Part shown: positions 15,858-23,989 of the stretch, piece by piece
Layout of the letters: every line of letters begins with the position of its first letter
Numbering within the stretch: position 1 is the first letter of the stretch
Origin: Acidobacteriota bacterium
GTDB taxonomy: Bacteria; Acidobacteriota; Terriglobia; Acidiferrales; UBA7541
Assembly: GCA_013286165.1 (NCBI GenBank)
Contig: JABDGF010000006.1
Span: forward strand, 1 to 64,000
Direction of reading: 5' to 3'
DNA: 64,000 nucleotides
Notes under the pieces: generated by a model
Told to the model about the DNA's origin: nothing
The model's database searches: none
What the model saw: the letters and a program-made list of their open reading frames with translations, nothing else
Program-made: the position numbers and the translations under genes

Positions 15858-18673
15858 TACTTGGTGTCGGGCTGCGCGGAAGCCAGGGCGGCGCGAACTT
15901 GCGTCATCCAGTTCAAGATGACCGTCGGCAGCGTCGAGCCGGAGTTGCGCGTGCCGGTGGGCTGGAACATGACGAAGTGCTCGCCGTCGGGCGAGACGTC
16001 GAACGACGGATACGGAACGCGCAACTCGAACTTGTTGTTGCCGAACAGAACTTCAGCCTTGCCGGCGGAAAAGGCGCCGTTCTCGATGGTGTAGGGGACG
16101 CGCATCATCTCCTGCCCGGTCACGTAGAAAATCTCCTTCCCGTTTTTTCCCCAATGCGCTTCCCATCCGAAGTCGGACGACACCAGCCACTTGCCGGCGG
16201 GATTCGGGTAGGACGTGACGAAAATCTGCAGCGTGCCGGTCTGCGCCGAAGTGTAGGCGAGCCACTTTCCGTCGGGCGAAAACGACGCGTAATCGACGAG
16301 CTTTGGCCCGTGCGTGTCGGCGCCGGGCGTGTTGGCCAGAAACGGCTTGGGATCGGAAGTCTTACCGTCGGCATCGACCGTGAAAGTCCAGATTTCGCAG
16401 CAGCCGCCCTGCGTGGGCGCGAGGCGGCGGATCGCGAGCGTTTTTCCGTCGGGCTGCCACGACGCGGGATAGGCGTTCAGCACGCTGTCGGGACTGAGTT
16501 GCTGTTCGCCGCCGCTGCCATCGGCGCGCCGCCAGAAAATCGTCTGGCTCGAAGTTTGCGCGGAAACGTGCGGGCGGGCGTAAACGATGTGCCGGCCGTC
16601 GAGCGTCCAGGTGGGATACGTCGCGACGTAATCATCGACGGTGAGGGGTGTGGTGTTGCCGCGGGCGATGTCGTAAATCCAAATGCCGCCGCTGCCTTTC
16701 TGAAAAGCGATTTTCTTGCCGTCGGGTGAGAAGCGCGGCGAGGCTGCGTCGCCCTGGTTGGCGAGCAGGAGCTTGGAGTTCCCTTTGCGGTCGAGCAGCA
16801 CCATGTTGAGGTTGTCGTCCTCGGACCGGCCGGAGGTGAAAATCACGGAACCGGTGCGAGCGACGCTGAATTGCGCGCCGCCGTTGGAAAGGTCGGACGC
16901 GATGTGCTGCAGGATGGGGATGGCGGTGCCGGTGAGCTTCAGCGCGTTCACATCGAACGGCGCGACAAAGAGCGTGCCTTGCGAAACGTAGGCGAGATAT
17001 CCGCCGGGAAGGTAGCGACCGTAGTAGCTGTTCTCGACCAGAACGCGGGACTTACCGTCTTTGACGGAGGCGGCTTCGACGTTGGCATGCGAGAAAAAAT
17101 TATTGTCGCTCGATGCCGTGAAGATCAGAGCCTGGCCGCCCGGAAGAAATTGGGGCCAGCGGTGAGTGATTTCCCGGCGCGCGGGATCGAGCGTGGTGAT
17201 CGGTGCAGGTTCCCCGCCGGCGGCGGGGATGCGATACAGGCCGCTGGTAAATTCGCGCGGATAGACGATGGTGCCGTCTTCGGACCAATCGCCGCCGCGA
17301 TAGCCCGTGGATCCGGCCAGAGCGATGGGAGTGCCGCCGCGCACGGAGATTTTTTTCAGTTTGCTGTCGCCGAAGTAGCCGATCCACTGGCCGTCGGGAG
17401 AAAAGAACGGAGCGGCAGCGGGGCCGGCGCCTTCGAGCTCGACGGCGTCGGATTTGTCGAGGTCGCGAACGTAGAGGCGGCCTTCGCCTCCTTCGGCGGG
17501 CGCGACGACGTAGGCGATGCGGGAACCGTCGGGCGAAAACGCGAAGGCTGCGCCATTGGATTGATCGAGCGCTTGGCCGGGCGGGATGGGCAGCGCAAGC
17601 TCGACGGTGCGCGCTTCGGCGGAGTGCGGCGCGTGCCAGAGCGCCGAAAGTGCGGCGACGAGGCCGAGGGCCAGCGCGGCCGCGATGAGCCACGGTAATA
17701 GACGAGTTGTCGATTTGGTAGGAGGCTCGTTAGGTGCGTGCGATTGCGTTTGAGCGTTTGCGATGCTGGACCCGGGCGTAGCGACGGAGCCGGATGACGA
17801 TGAGCCCGATTTTACGTCCTGGATGGCTTCTTCGAGCACGATGCGGGCGTCGCCGATGGCTTGCACGCGTTGCTTCGGATCTTTTTGAAGGCAGCGGCTG
17901 AGGAGTTCGCGGATGCGTTGCGGCGTTTGCGCCGGAAGCTTGGTGAAGTCGGGCGCGTCTTTGATCACCGAGGCGAGCGAATCGGAAACGGTTTCGCCGC
18001 CGAAGGCTTGCTGGCCGGTGAGCATTTCGTAGAGCACGACACCGAACGACCAGATGTCGGCACGGCGGTCGGCGGACTTCCCTTTCGCTTGCTCGGGCGA
18101 CATGTACGCGGCGGTGCCGAGAATGACGCCGGCTTTTGTGGAGCCCATGGTGAGTGTGGGCGAGTTGTGGATGTCGGCGGAGCTCGCGTCGTCTTGCAAA
18201 GCTTTCGCGAGGCCGAAGTCGAGAACTTTCACGTTGTCGGCGGCGTTGAGCTTGATGTTGGCGGGCTTGAGGTCGCGGTGGACGATTCCCTTTTCGTGCG
18301 CGCACTCGAGGGCGTCGGCGATTTGGCGCGCGATCACCAGGGATTCGTCGATGGGAATAGCGCCGGAGTGAATGCGTTCGGCGAGCGTGGGGCCTTCCAC
18401 GAGTTCCATGACGAGGGCGGCGATGCCGGAAGTGTCTTCAAAGCCGTAGATCGCGGCGATGTGCGGGTGATTCAGCGAGGCGAGGACTTGGGCTTCGCGT
18501 TGGAAGCGGCCCATGCGCTCGGTGTCGGTGGCGAATTGGGGGGAGATGACTTTGAGGGCGACGTCGCGGGAGAGCTTGGCGTCGCGCGCGCGATAGACCT
18601 CGCCCATTCCTCCGACACCCAGGGGCGAGAGGATTTCGTAGGGGCCTACTTTTGTGCCTGCTGGGAGTGGCAT
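15857..18673 (-). CDS. Ser/Thr protein kinase with TM helix and TolB-type propeller, 938 aa
   Basis: The kinase domain (about 11-285) is complete: glycine loop GVGGMGEVYRA, Lys41 (VALKVIS), catalytic Asp134 in VHRDLKPANI, DFG at 152-154 and APE-region MSPEQAKG. A linker precedes one TM helix (about 324-347, LLPWLIAAALALGLVAALSA). The extracytoplasmic part (about 355-938) is made of repeated SPDG(K/S)(W/R)I(A/G)Y blades typical of PD40/TolB propellers. It probably senses an external ligand or wall component. This architecture is highly expanded in acidobacteria; kinase 2 at 35853 has the same plan. Monocistronic. Confidence 0.9.
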   Translation of the reverse strand: MPLPAGTKVGPYEILSPLGVGGMGEVYRARDAKLSRDVALKVISPQFATDTERMGRFQREAQVLASLNHPHIAAIYGFEDTSGIAALVMELVEGPTLAERIHSGAIPIDESLVIARQIADALECAHEKGIVHRDLKPANIKLNAADNVKVLDFGLAKALQDDASSADIHNSPTLTMGSTKAGVILGTAAYMSPEQAKGKSADRRADIWSFGVVLYEMLTGQQAFGGETVSDSLASVIKDAPDFTKLPAQTPQRIRELLSRCLQKDPKQRVQAIGDARIVLEEAIQDVKSGSSSSGSVATPGSSIANAQTQSHAPNEPPTKSTTRLLPWLIAAALALGLVAALSALWHAPHSAEARTVELALPIPPGQALDQSNGAAFAFSPDGSRIAYVVAPAEGGEGRLYVRDLDKSDAVELEGAGPAAAPFFSPDGQWIGYFGDSKLKKISVRGGTPIALAGSTGYRGGDWSEDGTIVYPREFTSGLYRIPAAGGEPAPITTLDPARREITHRWPQFLPGGQALIFTASSDNNFFSHANVEAASVKDGKSRVLVENSYYGRYLPGGYLAYVSQGTLFVAPFDVNALKLTGTAIPILQHIASDLSNGGAQFSVARTGSVIFTSGRSEDDNLNMVLLDRKGNSKLLLANQGDAASPRFSPDGKKIAFQKGSGGIWIYDIARGNTTPLTVDDYVATYPTWTLDGRHIVYARPHVSAQTSSQTIFWRRADGSGGEQQLSPDSVLNAYPASWQPDGKTLAIRRLAPTQGGCCEIWTFTVDADGKTSDPKPFLANTPGADTHGPKLVDYASFSPDGKWLAYTSAQTGTLQIFVTSYPNPAGKWLVSSDFGWEAHWGKNGKEIFYVTGQEMMRVPYTIENGAFSAGKAEVLFGNNKFELRVPYPSFDVSPDGEHFVMFQPTGTRNSGSTLPTVILNWMTQVRAALASAQPDTK

Positions 18674-18705
18674 CGGTTGCGGGCATTATAGCCACAAAAA
18701 CCACC

Positions 18706-18895
18706 GAGAAAATATTTCTGTGCCACACGAAGCGCCGTAGCGGTTGGCGCAGAAGGATTTTTGGTTTTGTGGGTTTGGGGAGATGGCTCAACCCGGGACC
18801 AACTGAGAGTTGGTCCCGCTCAGACTCGAAAGTCTAAGCTACATCCCGCGGGGCGGGACTGAAGCACACCGGCGGGAACGCCCATGCTACTTGCG
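18706..18895. repeat. Composite repeat: family E half, family B, family A
   Basis: Family E half at 18706-18735 (AAATATTTCTGTGCCACACG). Family B at 18795-18835: GGGACCAAC-tgaga-GTTGGTCCC, then AGACT-cgaa-AGTCT and AAGCTACAT. A GC hairpin and a family A variant follow, ending GCCCATGCTAC at about 18891. This is the reference arrangement of the modular repeat. Confidence 0.8.
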
Positions 18896-18963
18896 GCGGA
18901 CTTATAAGGCGCTTCGCATGGAACCGGCGGTCGCAGGATGAATCTTTTCAACTTCCACAAACA

Positions 18964-19920
18964 CTATCGATCACGGCTGGAGGAACCTGCTTCGCCCGCG
19001 TGAAGATTGGGCGGTGTCTGGCGGCCGCTGGGCGACTCCGGAGTGGTTGGCTCGGTTATGACGGCAATTGCCGATGTCGCCCAATTGAGCCGCCCGTCGC
19101 TCTCGGCGACTTCCTGTGCGATTTTCGTGAACAGCTGATCCTGCTTGGCGATGCGCTTGGTGTAATCCACGATATAGCTGACCGTGAACTCCAGCGATCC
19201 GGAATTGACCACCAGCGCGACGGTCGGCTCCAGCGGCGGATTTACGCTTTGATAATTTTCGCTCATCGCCAGCCAGGAAGACTGCGCCTCGAGCAGATAT
19301 TCGCCGATCGCCTCTTTGGCGACTCTCAAAAGCGTGGCCCTGGCGAGCTGAGGGTCGCTGGTGCCTGTGAGCACGACCTTAATTTCGTCCCAGATAAACC
19401 GGAATCCTTGCGAGTAATTGAAGACGGAGCCTTTCAAGATGGCGCTGTTGGGGATGCGAGCGATTCGCCCGTTGTAGAGATCCTTGCTGACCCAGTTCCC
19501 CGTTTCCATCAACGTTGTTCGCAGGAGCCCGATGTCGATCACGTCGCCGCGCGTATCGCCGATCTGGACCCGGTCGCCCACGGTGTACAGTTTTGAAAAA
19601 CCGATCGAGAAAGCACCGGCGATGCTGGCCAGCACGTCCTGGAGGGCCACTGCGACGCCCGCGCCGGCGACGCCCAAGGCAAAGCTGAGACGGCCCAGGC
19701 GATCTTCGAAAAGGATGGCGAGGAAAAGCAGAATCGCAAGGTAGCCGCAATAGACCACGAACTTGCGGACTTTGTAACGCGCATCGGCCCGGCCGAAACG
19801 CCTGGGCAGCGATTGTTCGAGCACCCGAAACGTGGCGTGGATGAACAGGATGCCGACAACGGCCGCGATGCACTTGCCGACCAAGGAAAGCGAGATCACT
19901 TCTTTTAGGAAATCATTCAT
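18964..19920 (-). CDS. MscS-type mechanosensitive channel, 318 aa
   Basis: Start taken at 19920 (MNDFLKEVISLSLVGKC); the upstream frame is not protein-like. Three TM helices: about 13-35 (IAAVVGILFIHATF), 55-75 (VVYCGYLAILLFLAILF) and the pore helix at about 84-115 (FALGVAGAGVAVALQDVLAS, Gly/Ala packed). The conserved beta domain follows (YTVGDRVQIGDTRGDVIDIG; RIPNSAILKGSVFNYS). The C-terminal cytosolic domain and a polar tail complete the family plan. It would release solutes on hypo-osmotic shock. The ribosome binding site is weak. Confidence 0.88.
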   Translation of the reverse strand: MNDFLKEVISLSLVGKCIAAVVGILFIHATFRVLEQSLPRRFGRADARYKVRKFVVYCGYLAILLFLAILFEDRLGRLSFALGVAGAGVAVALQDVLASIAGAFSIGFSKLYTVGDRVQIGDTRGDVIDIGLLRTTLMETGNWVSKDLYNGRIARIPNSAILKGSVFNYSQGFRFIWDEIKVVLTGTSDPQLARATLLRVAKEAIGEYLLEAQSSWLAMSENYQSVNPPLEPTVALVVNSGSLEFTVSYIVDYTKRIAKQDQLFTKIAQEVAESDGRLNWATSAIAVITEPTTPESPSGRQTPPNLHAGEAGSSSRDR

Positions 19921-20160
19921 CCAGCCGCCGTCGTCCCCAGCCGGTCGCACTCCGTGAAGTGAAGTCTGAGGATAACCACGTTTCGCGGCGAGGCGACTTA
20001 TCAGGAGTTGGCCCGCACCTATGATATATGACGCGCATTCAAATGGGCACTCGGATGCACACCGGATGTTGAGAGGTTGCGGTAGCGCTGAGCACTGAGC
20101 CGACAGCGGTGACCGGGAGACGTAGCACCGGAGCAAAACTATTTATCGCGGCAAGGCGAC

Positions 20161-20579
20161 TTACCAGGGCTCGACGCGCTGCCTTCGCCAGAGGACGATG
20201 CTCCAAGCGAGGCATGTGAAAGCAATCGCAAGGACAACCAGGTAAAAGGCCGCGCCAAAATCATCCACCCACTTTCCATTCTGTTCGTATCCCAGCCGCC
20301 AACGTTGCTTATTCAACGTGGTGCCGACGGGCATACTTCTTGGAAGCGATGCATCGGTCGGCCCCGCCGTGTAATGAAGTTCCCGGCCATCGGAATCTCG
20401 AATCGTGTACTCGGTCGCGTACCGCGGTCCGCGAGTGAGGGAATATCGCGGCTGCTGGTGACCGTGCCGTGAAGTTGAACCCAGAGCCGGTTTCCCAGCG
20501 ACGCGATGCCGAACGACCAAATCATCCAGAGCGCCCAGATGGCAAGAACGAGGGGTTTTATGTTCGCGCTCGAATTCAC
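20161..20579 (-). pseudogene. Frameshifted DUF3592-like membrane protein
   Basis: Two overlapping frames make one protein. 20579 downward gives MNSSANIKPLVLAIWALWMI... (TM 1) through HGTVTSSRDIPS. The other frame continues with LTRGPRYATEYTIRDSDGRE, a beta-rich middle and a second TM helix (FYLVVLAIAFTCLAWSIVLW), ending at 20161. The switch falls at about 20430-20455. The TM-beta-TM plan and the GxVxSS...YxxxYxxxDxxG pattern resemble DUF3592. Either a genuine single-base indel or a sequence error. Confidence 0.65.
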
Positions 20580-20984
20580 TCGCCGATTCTATGGGCTGGC
20601 GAAATCGCGCCGGCCAACAATTCGAGAAGCTGACGCCTCCTGATTAACCGCGAAGCCGGAGGTGTGCGGTGCGAGAGGCCGGTTCGCGAGAGGCGGATCG
20701 AGGCGCGGATTCGGATCAGGAGCGAGACTACAAAGCACACAGACAACGTCTATGCCACACACGGCACTCTAACGGAGAGCGTGCGCGGGAGGGAGTTTTT
20801 TGGCCTCGCGTTGGTCTGCGCTAGACAAATGATTCGGCGCCCAAGCATCACGGATTCCCAGCGGCGGAGAGTGTAACGCGGCCATCGTGCGGACGAAATC
20901 GCGGCGTGCGATCGCGCTGCGAGACAGAGGCGATGATTCTTGCTGCTGTCCCACGGTGACGCGCGGTGTGGTAATTTTGGAATT
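20580..20984. other. Intergenic region with a family E repeat
   Basis: It holds the family E copy at 20735-20780 (ACACAGACAACGTCTATGCC then ACACACGGCACTCTAACGG). The rest is GC-rich with no convincing gene on either strand. Confidence 0.5.
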
Positions 20985-21455
20985 ATGACGGAGCGGCCGA
21001 AACCGGAATTCCGCGCGCACGAGGGAGTGACGCTTGTGGGCATGATGGCGATTTACGATTCGCAGGACGATGCTACGAAAAGGATTCCGCAGCAGTGGCG
21101 CGAATTTCGGCGGGCGCACCCGAAGCTCGGGGACAGCGGGGATTATTACGGCGCGTCGCCGTGCTCGAGCGACGGCAAACTCCATTACCTAACCGGCGTT
21201 GCGCAGCGCGGCACGGAGAGCGCTGGGGACGGCGAGCGCCTGACGCTCGAAGCGGGCGAGTACGCCACGGTGATCGTGAGGGATGCAGCGCTGCTTCGCG
21301 ACACATGGATCCGGCTCCTGCGCGAATGGCTGCCGAACTCCGGACGCCGCGAGAAGAACGCGCCGGAGTTTGAGCGCTTCGCGGGCATCTCGGAGGCGGG
21401 CACGCCGGTCGGGCCCGTGGAGATCTGGATTCCGCTGGAGCCGCTGCCGGAATGA
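20985..21455 (+). CDS. GyrI-like / effector-binding domain protein, 156 aa
   Basis: A standalone GyrI-like (AraC effector-binding, SOUL-fold) domain: IYDSQDDATKRIPQQWREF, then DYYGASPCSSDGKLHYLTGV, ERLTLEAGEYATVIVRD and the ending GPVEIWIPLEPLPE, which is the usual last strand. No DNA-binding domain is attached. Such proteins bind small hydrophobic ligands. The start at 20985 (MTERPKPEFRAHEGV) is preferred over an upstream in-frame codon because protein-like sequence begins there. Confidence 0.75.
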   Translation: MTERPKPEFRAHEGVTLVGMMAIYDSQDDATKRIPQQWREFRRAHPKLGDSGDYYGASPCSSDGKLHYLTGVAQRGTESAGDGERLTLEAGEYATVIVRDAALLRDTWIRLLREWLPNSGRREKNAPEFERFAGISEAGTPVGPVEIWIPLEPLPE

Positions 21456-21534
21456 GGCGACTGCGCTTCAGTTGATCACATGGGCGAGGCCGCGGTCGTC
21501 GATGTGAAAGGAGAAGGCTTTCGGGCGCGGCGGC

Positions 21535-21568
21535 GTTGAATGATTCAACGGGTGTTGAGCTACTCAAC
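21535..21568. promoter_or_regulatory. Tandem palindromes GTTGAATGATTCAAC and GTTGAGCTACTCAAC
   Basis: 21535-21549 and 21554-21568 are two perfect dyads, 4 nt apart. The first is the same palindrome as 5669-5683. They lie 43-76 nt upstream of a sigma-54 promoter, as expected for activator sites. A regulator is not encoded in the window. Confidence 0.6.
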
Positions 21569-21609
21569 GTGTTCGCGGCGTGGCGAGGCCGGGCGAGGGC
21601 CATAGACGT

Positions 21610-21625
21610 TGGCACGTGGGTTGCA
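21610..21625 (+). promoter_or_regulatory. Near-perfect sigma-54 promoter
   Basis: TGGCACGTGGGTTGCA matches the published consensus TGGCACG-N4-TTGCA at every defined position with correct spacing. The -12 GC lies about 45 nt before the ATG of the Lys-rich peptide at 21669. Confidence 0.8.
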
Positions 21626-21668
21626 GTATGTTCTGGCGTGGGATGTGGACGATGAAAAGGAGGAAGTC

Positions 21669-21884
21669 ATGGCTAACAAATCGAAGGCAGTGAAGCACAC
21701 GAAGGGAAGCAAGCATCTTCACAAAGGCAAACAGGAAGAGGCGGTAAAGCCCCTGACGACTCTGCAACTCAGCGCACCGGTCCACATCAACACCCAAATC
21801 ACCACGGGGGCAGGCACGACGACTGGCTCGTCTGGCACGGTCACCACGGGATGGGACCTGGTACAGAACAAAACCAGCGCGTAA
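21669..21884 (+). CDS. Lys-rich micro-peptide 3 with Thr/Gly tail, 71 aa
   Basis: The start at 21669 has AAAAGGAGG about 6 nt upstream. The basic leader (KAVKHTKGSKHLHKGKQEEA then VKPLTT) aligns with the peptide at 6107. The tail is quite different: a short strand-like stretch (LQLSAPVHINTQI) and a Thr/Gly/Ser run (TTGAGTTTGSSGTVTTGW) before DLVQNKTSA. No signal peptide or membrane helix. It is driven by the sigma-54 site at 21610. A leader with a Thr/Ser-rich end is compatible with a modified or exported peptide, but no processing enzyme is adjacent; function unknown. Confidence 0.7.
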   Translation: MANKSKAVKHTKGSKHLHKGKQEEAVKPLTTLQLSAPVHINTQITTGAGTTTGSSGTVTTGWDLVQNKTSA

Positions 21885-21898
21885 AGATGATCCAGCCG

Positions 21899-21926
21899 CG
21901 GGCGGCGTGAAGATCCGCCGTCCGCG
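21899..21926 (+). terminator. Stem-loop after micro-peptide 3, no T-run
   Basis: GCGGGCGGCG / CGCCGTCCGC (one wobble) with an 8-nt loop, 15 nt after the stop. There is no U-tract, so it may stabilise the 3' end rather than terminate. Confidence 0.4.
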
Positions 21927-22038
21927 ATTGGCCGGTGGGACGAGCGACAGATCTTGCGTTTCGGTATCGCCGGGATTTGCGAGACACACAATGCGCGCCT
22001 GGCAACTAGCAATTCCCCGTTGTTTACCTCGAATCGAG

Positions 22039-22485
22039 TTACGAAGCATGGAATCGCTCTTTAACGCTCAATCGTAGGGCAAATCTATAACAAGGCGGGT
22101 GTGCGCTACCCGCCGCCGGGACGGGAGCTGACGACGCGGCGGTAATATCGACGTACGAGGATCCCTTGGATGTATCCCACTGAGCTTCGTGGATATGGTT
22201 GTCGGTACCGATGTAATAAACCAAGTCTTCGGTCCCGTAAGAGAAGCTCGTCAAGGGAGAATTTGCTTCTGGCGCCAGACCACCCGAACCAATCGGAAAA
22301 TAGTTCCAGGCGGGGGGTTCCGATGTTGAATCCGACGAGTAGTTGACGATCGAGTTCGAATAGTCGAAGTACACCTGGTCCGACGGTGGACCAAAAGGAT
22401 TGGATTGCGCATTCGCGCCTGAGCACAAAAACAAAACCGCCGCCACAACAGCCACCGCACACACCAAGTTCCTATCGAATCGCAT
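22039..22485 (-). CDS. Secreted lectin-like (beta-propeller) protein, apparently truncated, 148 aa
   Basis: Start at 22485 with GGGAGGATGT. The signal peptide is LVCAVAVVAAVLFLCSGANA. The mature part ends with one blade like those of fucose-binding/PLL-type propeller lectins (SFSYGTEDLVYYIGTDNHIH then EAQWDTSKGSSYVDITAAS and APVPAAGS). Such lectins normally have five to seven blades. Here the sequence turns to HPPCYRFALRLSVKERFHAS and stops, so a frameshift or deletion is likely. Upstream sequence is unusually AT-rich and contains TTGACG/TATACA-like promoter elements on this strand. Confidence 0.55.
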   Translation of the reverse strand: MRFDRNLVCAVAVVAAVLFLCSGANAQSNPFGPPSDQVYFDYSNSIVNYSSDSTSEPPAWNYFPIGSGGLAPEANSPLTSFSYGTEDLVYYIGTDNHIHEAQWDTSKGSSYVDITAASSAPVPAAGSAHPPCYRFALRLSVKERFHAS

Positions 22486-22792
22486 ACATCCTCCCGAGTA
22501 TTTATAAATCATCGGAAATAAAACGATTAGGTCTTGCCGCGGATATCGCCCTGCACCTGTTACTTCTAGACGCACTAAACGTTGTAGAACATAGACCATG
22601 TATAATATTGAGTGCTAACCGTCAAGATAATTATGTATGACATACTATATTGCCGCGGCATCCTTCGCCGTCGCCGTTCGCATGGATGTAACGCGAGGCA
22701 ACAGATCGGGCCGACGAGCCATTCGAGGAATGCTTGCGTGTATACTGAGGCCCGTACATTTTCGACAACTCATCTATGACTGAGGAACTTCA
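22486..22792. other. AT-rich divergent intergenic region
   Basis: About 300 bp between divergent genes, with TATAATATT (22601), several TATA-like stretches, and TTGACGG on the minus strand near 22618-22625. It probably holds the promoter of the lectin-like gene. No gene seen. Confidence 0.45.
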
Positions 22793-23638
22793 TTGGGTTT
22801 CATAAAGACGTGGATTCAAGCGACGAAACTGCTGCGGGATGGGCAGATCGCGCAGTTGCAGGAACATCGCAGGAATCTGCTGGAATCAGAACGGCACTCT
22901 GACGAACGGAGGCTGACGAGGTTTGGCCACCGCGTTTCGTCGCAAGGCGATGAAGACGGAATACTTCGAGAGATATTCCGCCGAATCGGCGAGGGCAATC
23001 GAACATTTATCGAAATCGGGGCCGGCGACGGAGAGGAGAATAACTCCTCCTTTCTGCTCAGCCAGGGGTGGCGGGGCGCGTGGATTGAAGGTTCAGAGCG
23101 AAAAGCGGCGGCAGCGAAGAAGAATTTCGCGAAAGTAATCGCCGACGGACGGCTGCGCGTCGAGCAACAGTTCGTGACGGCCGGCAATGTGGATAAGATG
23201 GCCGCCAGGCTGGCGCCGGAGCGGCAAGTCGATCTTTTGTCGATCGACCTTGATGGCAACGATTACTACATCCTGGATGCGATCCGTTCGATAACGCCAC
23301 GAGTGATTGTGGCCGAGTACAATCCGAAATTTCCCGCGGATTTCGTGTGGATGATGGAATACAACGAATCGCACCGCTGGGATGGGACGGACTATTTCGG
23401 GGCGTCGCTGAAGGCGTTGGATTCCCTGCTGACACCGCGAGGCTACTCCCTGGTAGGTTGCAACATACTTGGCTCAAATGCGTTTTTTGTAAGGACCGAC
23501 TTGGCGAAGGACCCGCCTTTTTGTTCGCCATTCACCTCCGAGAATCACTATGAACCAGCGCGGTACTATCTCCTCGCGGCTTTCCATTCCAGCCATCCTT
23601 CACGACCCGGCCCTTTCCTGACGAAAGCGGCGCTGTAA
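22793..23638 (+). CDS. FkbM-like / SAM-dependent methyltransferase, 281 aa
   Basis: A TTG start at 22793 follows GAGGAA. An N-terminal helical part (about 50 residues) precedes the Rossmann core: FIEIGAGDGEENNSSFLL is the SAM-binding strand-loop, AWIEGSERK the next strand, and VDLLSIDLDGNDYYILDAI matches the conserved motif of FkbM/Methyltransf_21-type enzymes. Many act on sugars or glycolipids. No glycan genes adjoin it, so the substrate is unknown. Confidence 0.7.
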   Translation: MGFIKTWIQATKLLRDGQIAQLQEHRRNLLESERHSDERRLTRFGHRVSSQGDEDGILREIFRRIGEGNRTFIEIGAGDGEENNSSFLLSQGWRGAWIEGSERKAAAAKKNFAKVIADGRLRVEQQFVTAGNVDKMAARLAPERQVDLLSIDLDGNDYYILDAIRSITPRVIVAEYNPKFPADFVWMMEYNESHRWDGTDYFGASLKALDSLLTPRGYSLVGCNILGSNAFFVRTDLAKDPPFCSPFTSENHYEPARYYLLAAFHSSHPSRPGPFLTKAAL

Positions 23639-23784
23639 ATTCCAGTCCGAAAATGCTGGTCGGAGCGCGGCCAGATCGAACGTCGTGACGACCGGCTGAG
23701 TAACGCGGAGAAGGTACCTCCCTGCGCTCAGGCTGACCGAGCTTCTGAAGGCAAGCCGGGCGGATACAAAGACAAAATTAAAGG

Positions 23785-23970
23785 CAGACAGGCGAACTCC
23801 GGCCTGCGCCACTCTTGGGGCTTGGTGCGTGCTGAACCAGTGCGGATTGCTGGGAGGTGGGATGGCTCAACCCGCGACCCACTGAACTGGGTCGCGCACA
23901 GACTCCAGAGTCTATGTTACAGCGCGCGGTGCGCGCCTGAGGCACACAGGCGAAGTCTGGCCTGTGCCCC
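23785..23970. repeat. Family A, B and A repeats with altered stems
   Basis: Family A at 23785-23816. Family B variant at 23874-23915: GCGACCCA-ctgaac-TGGGTCGC and GACTC-ca-GAGTC. Family A at 23932-23970. Relative to the 18795 copy the B stem has changed on both sides while staying paired. Confidence 0.75.
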
Positions 23971-23989
23971 TCGCTGGCGTGCTTGGCGG

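Noticed and set aside
18785-18895. Reading families A/B as ordinary rho-independent terminators
   Set aside because: Most copies lack a T-run, lie upstream as well as downstream of genes and come in multi-hairpin modules.
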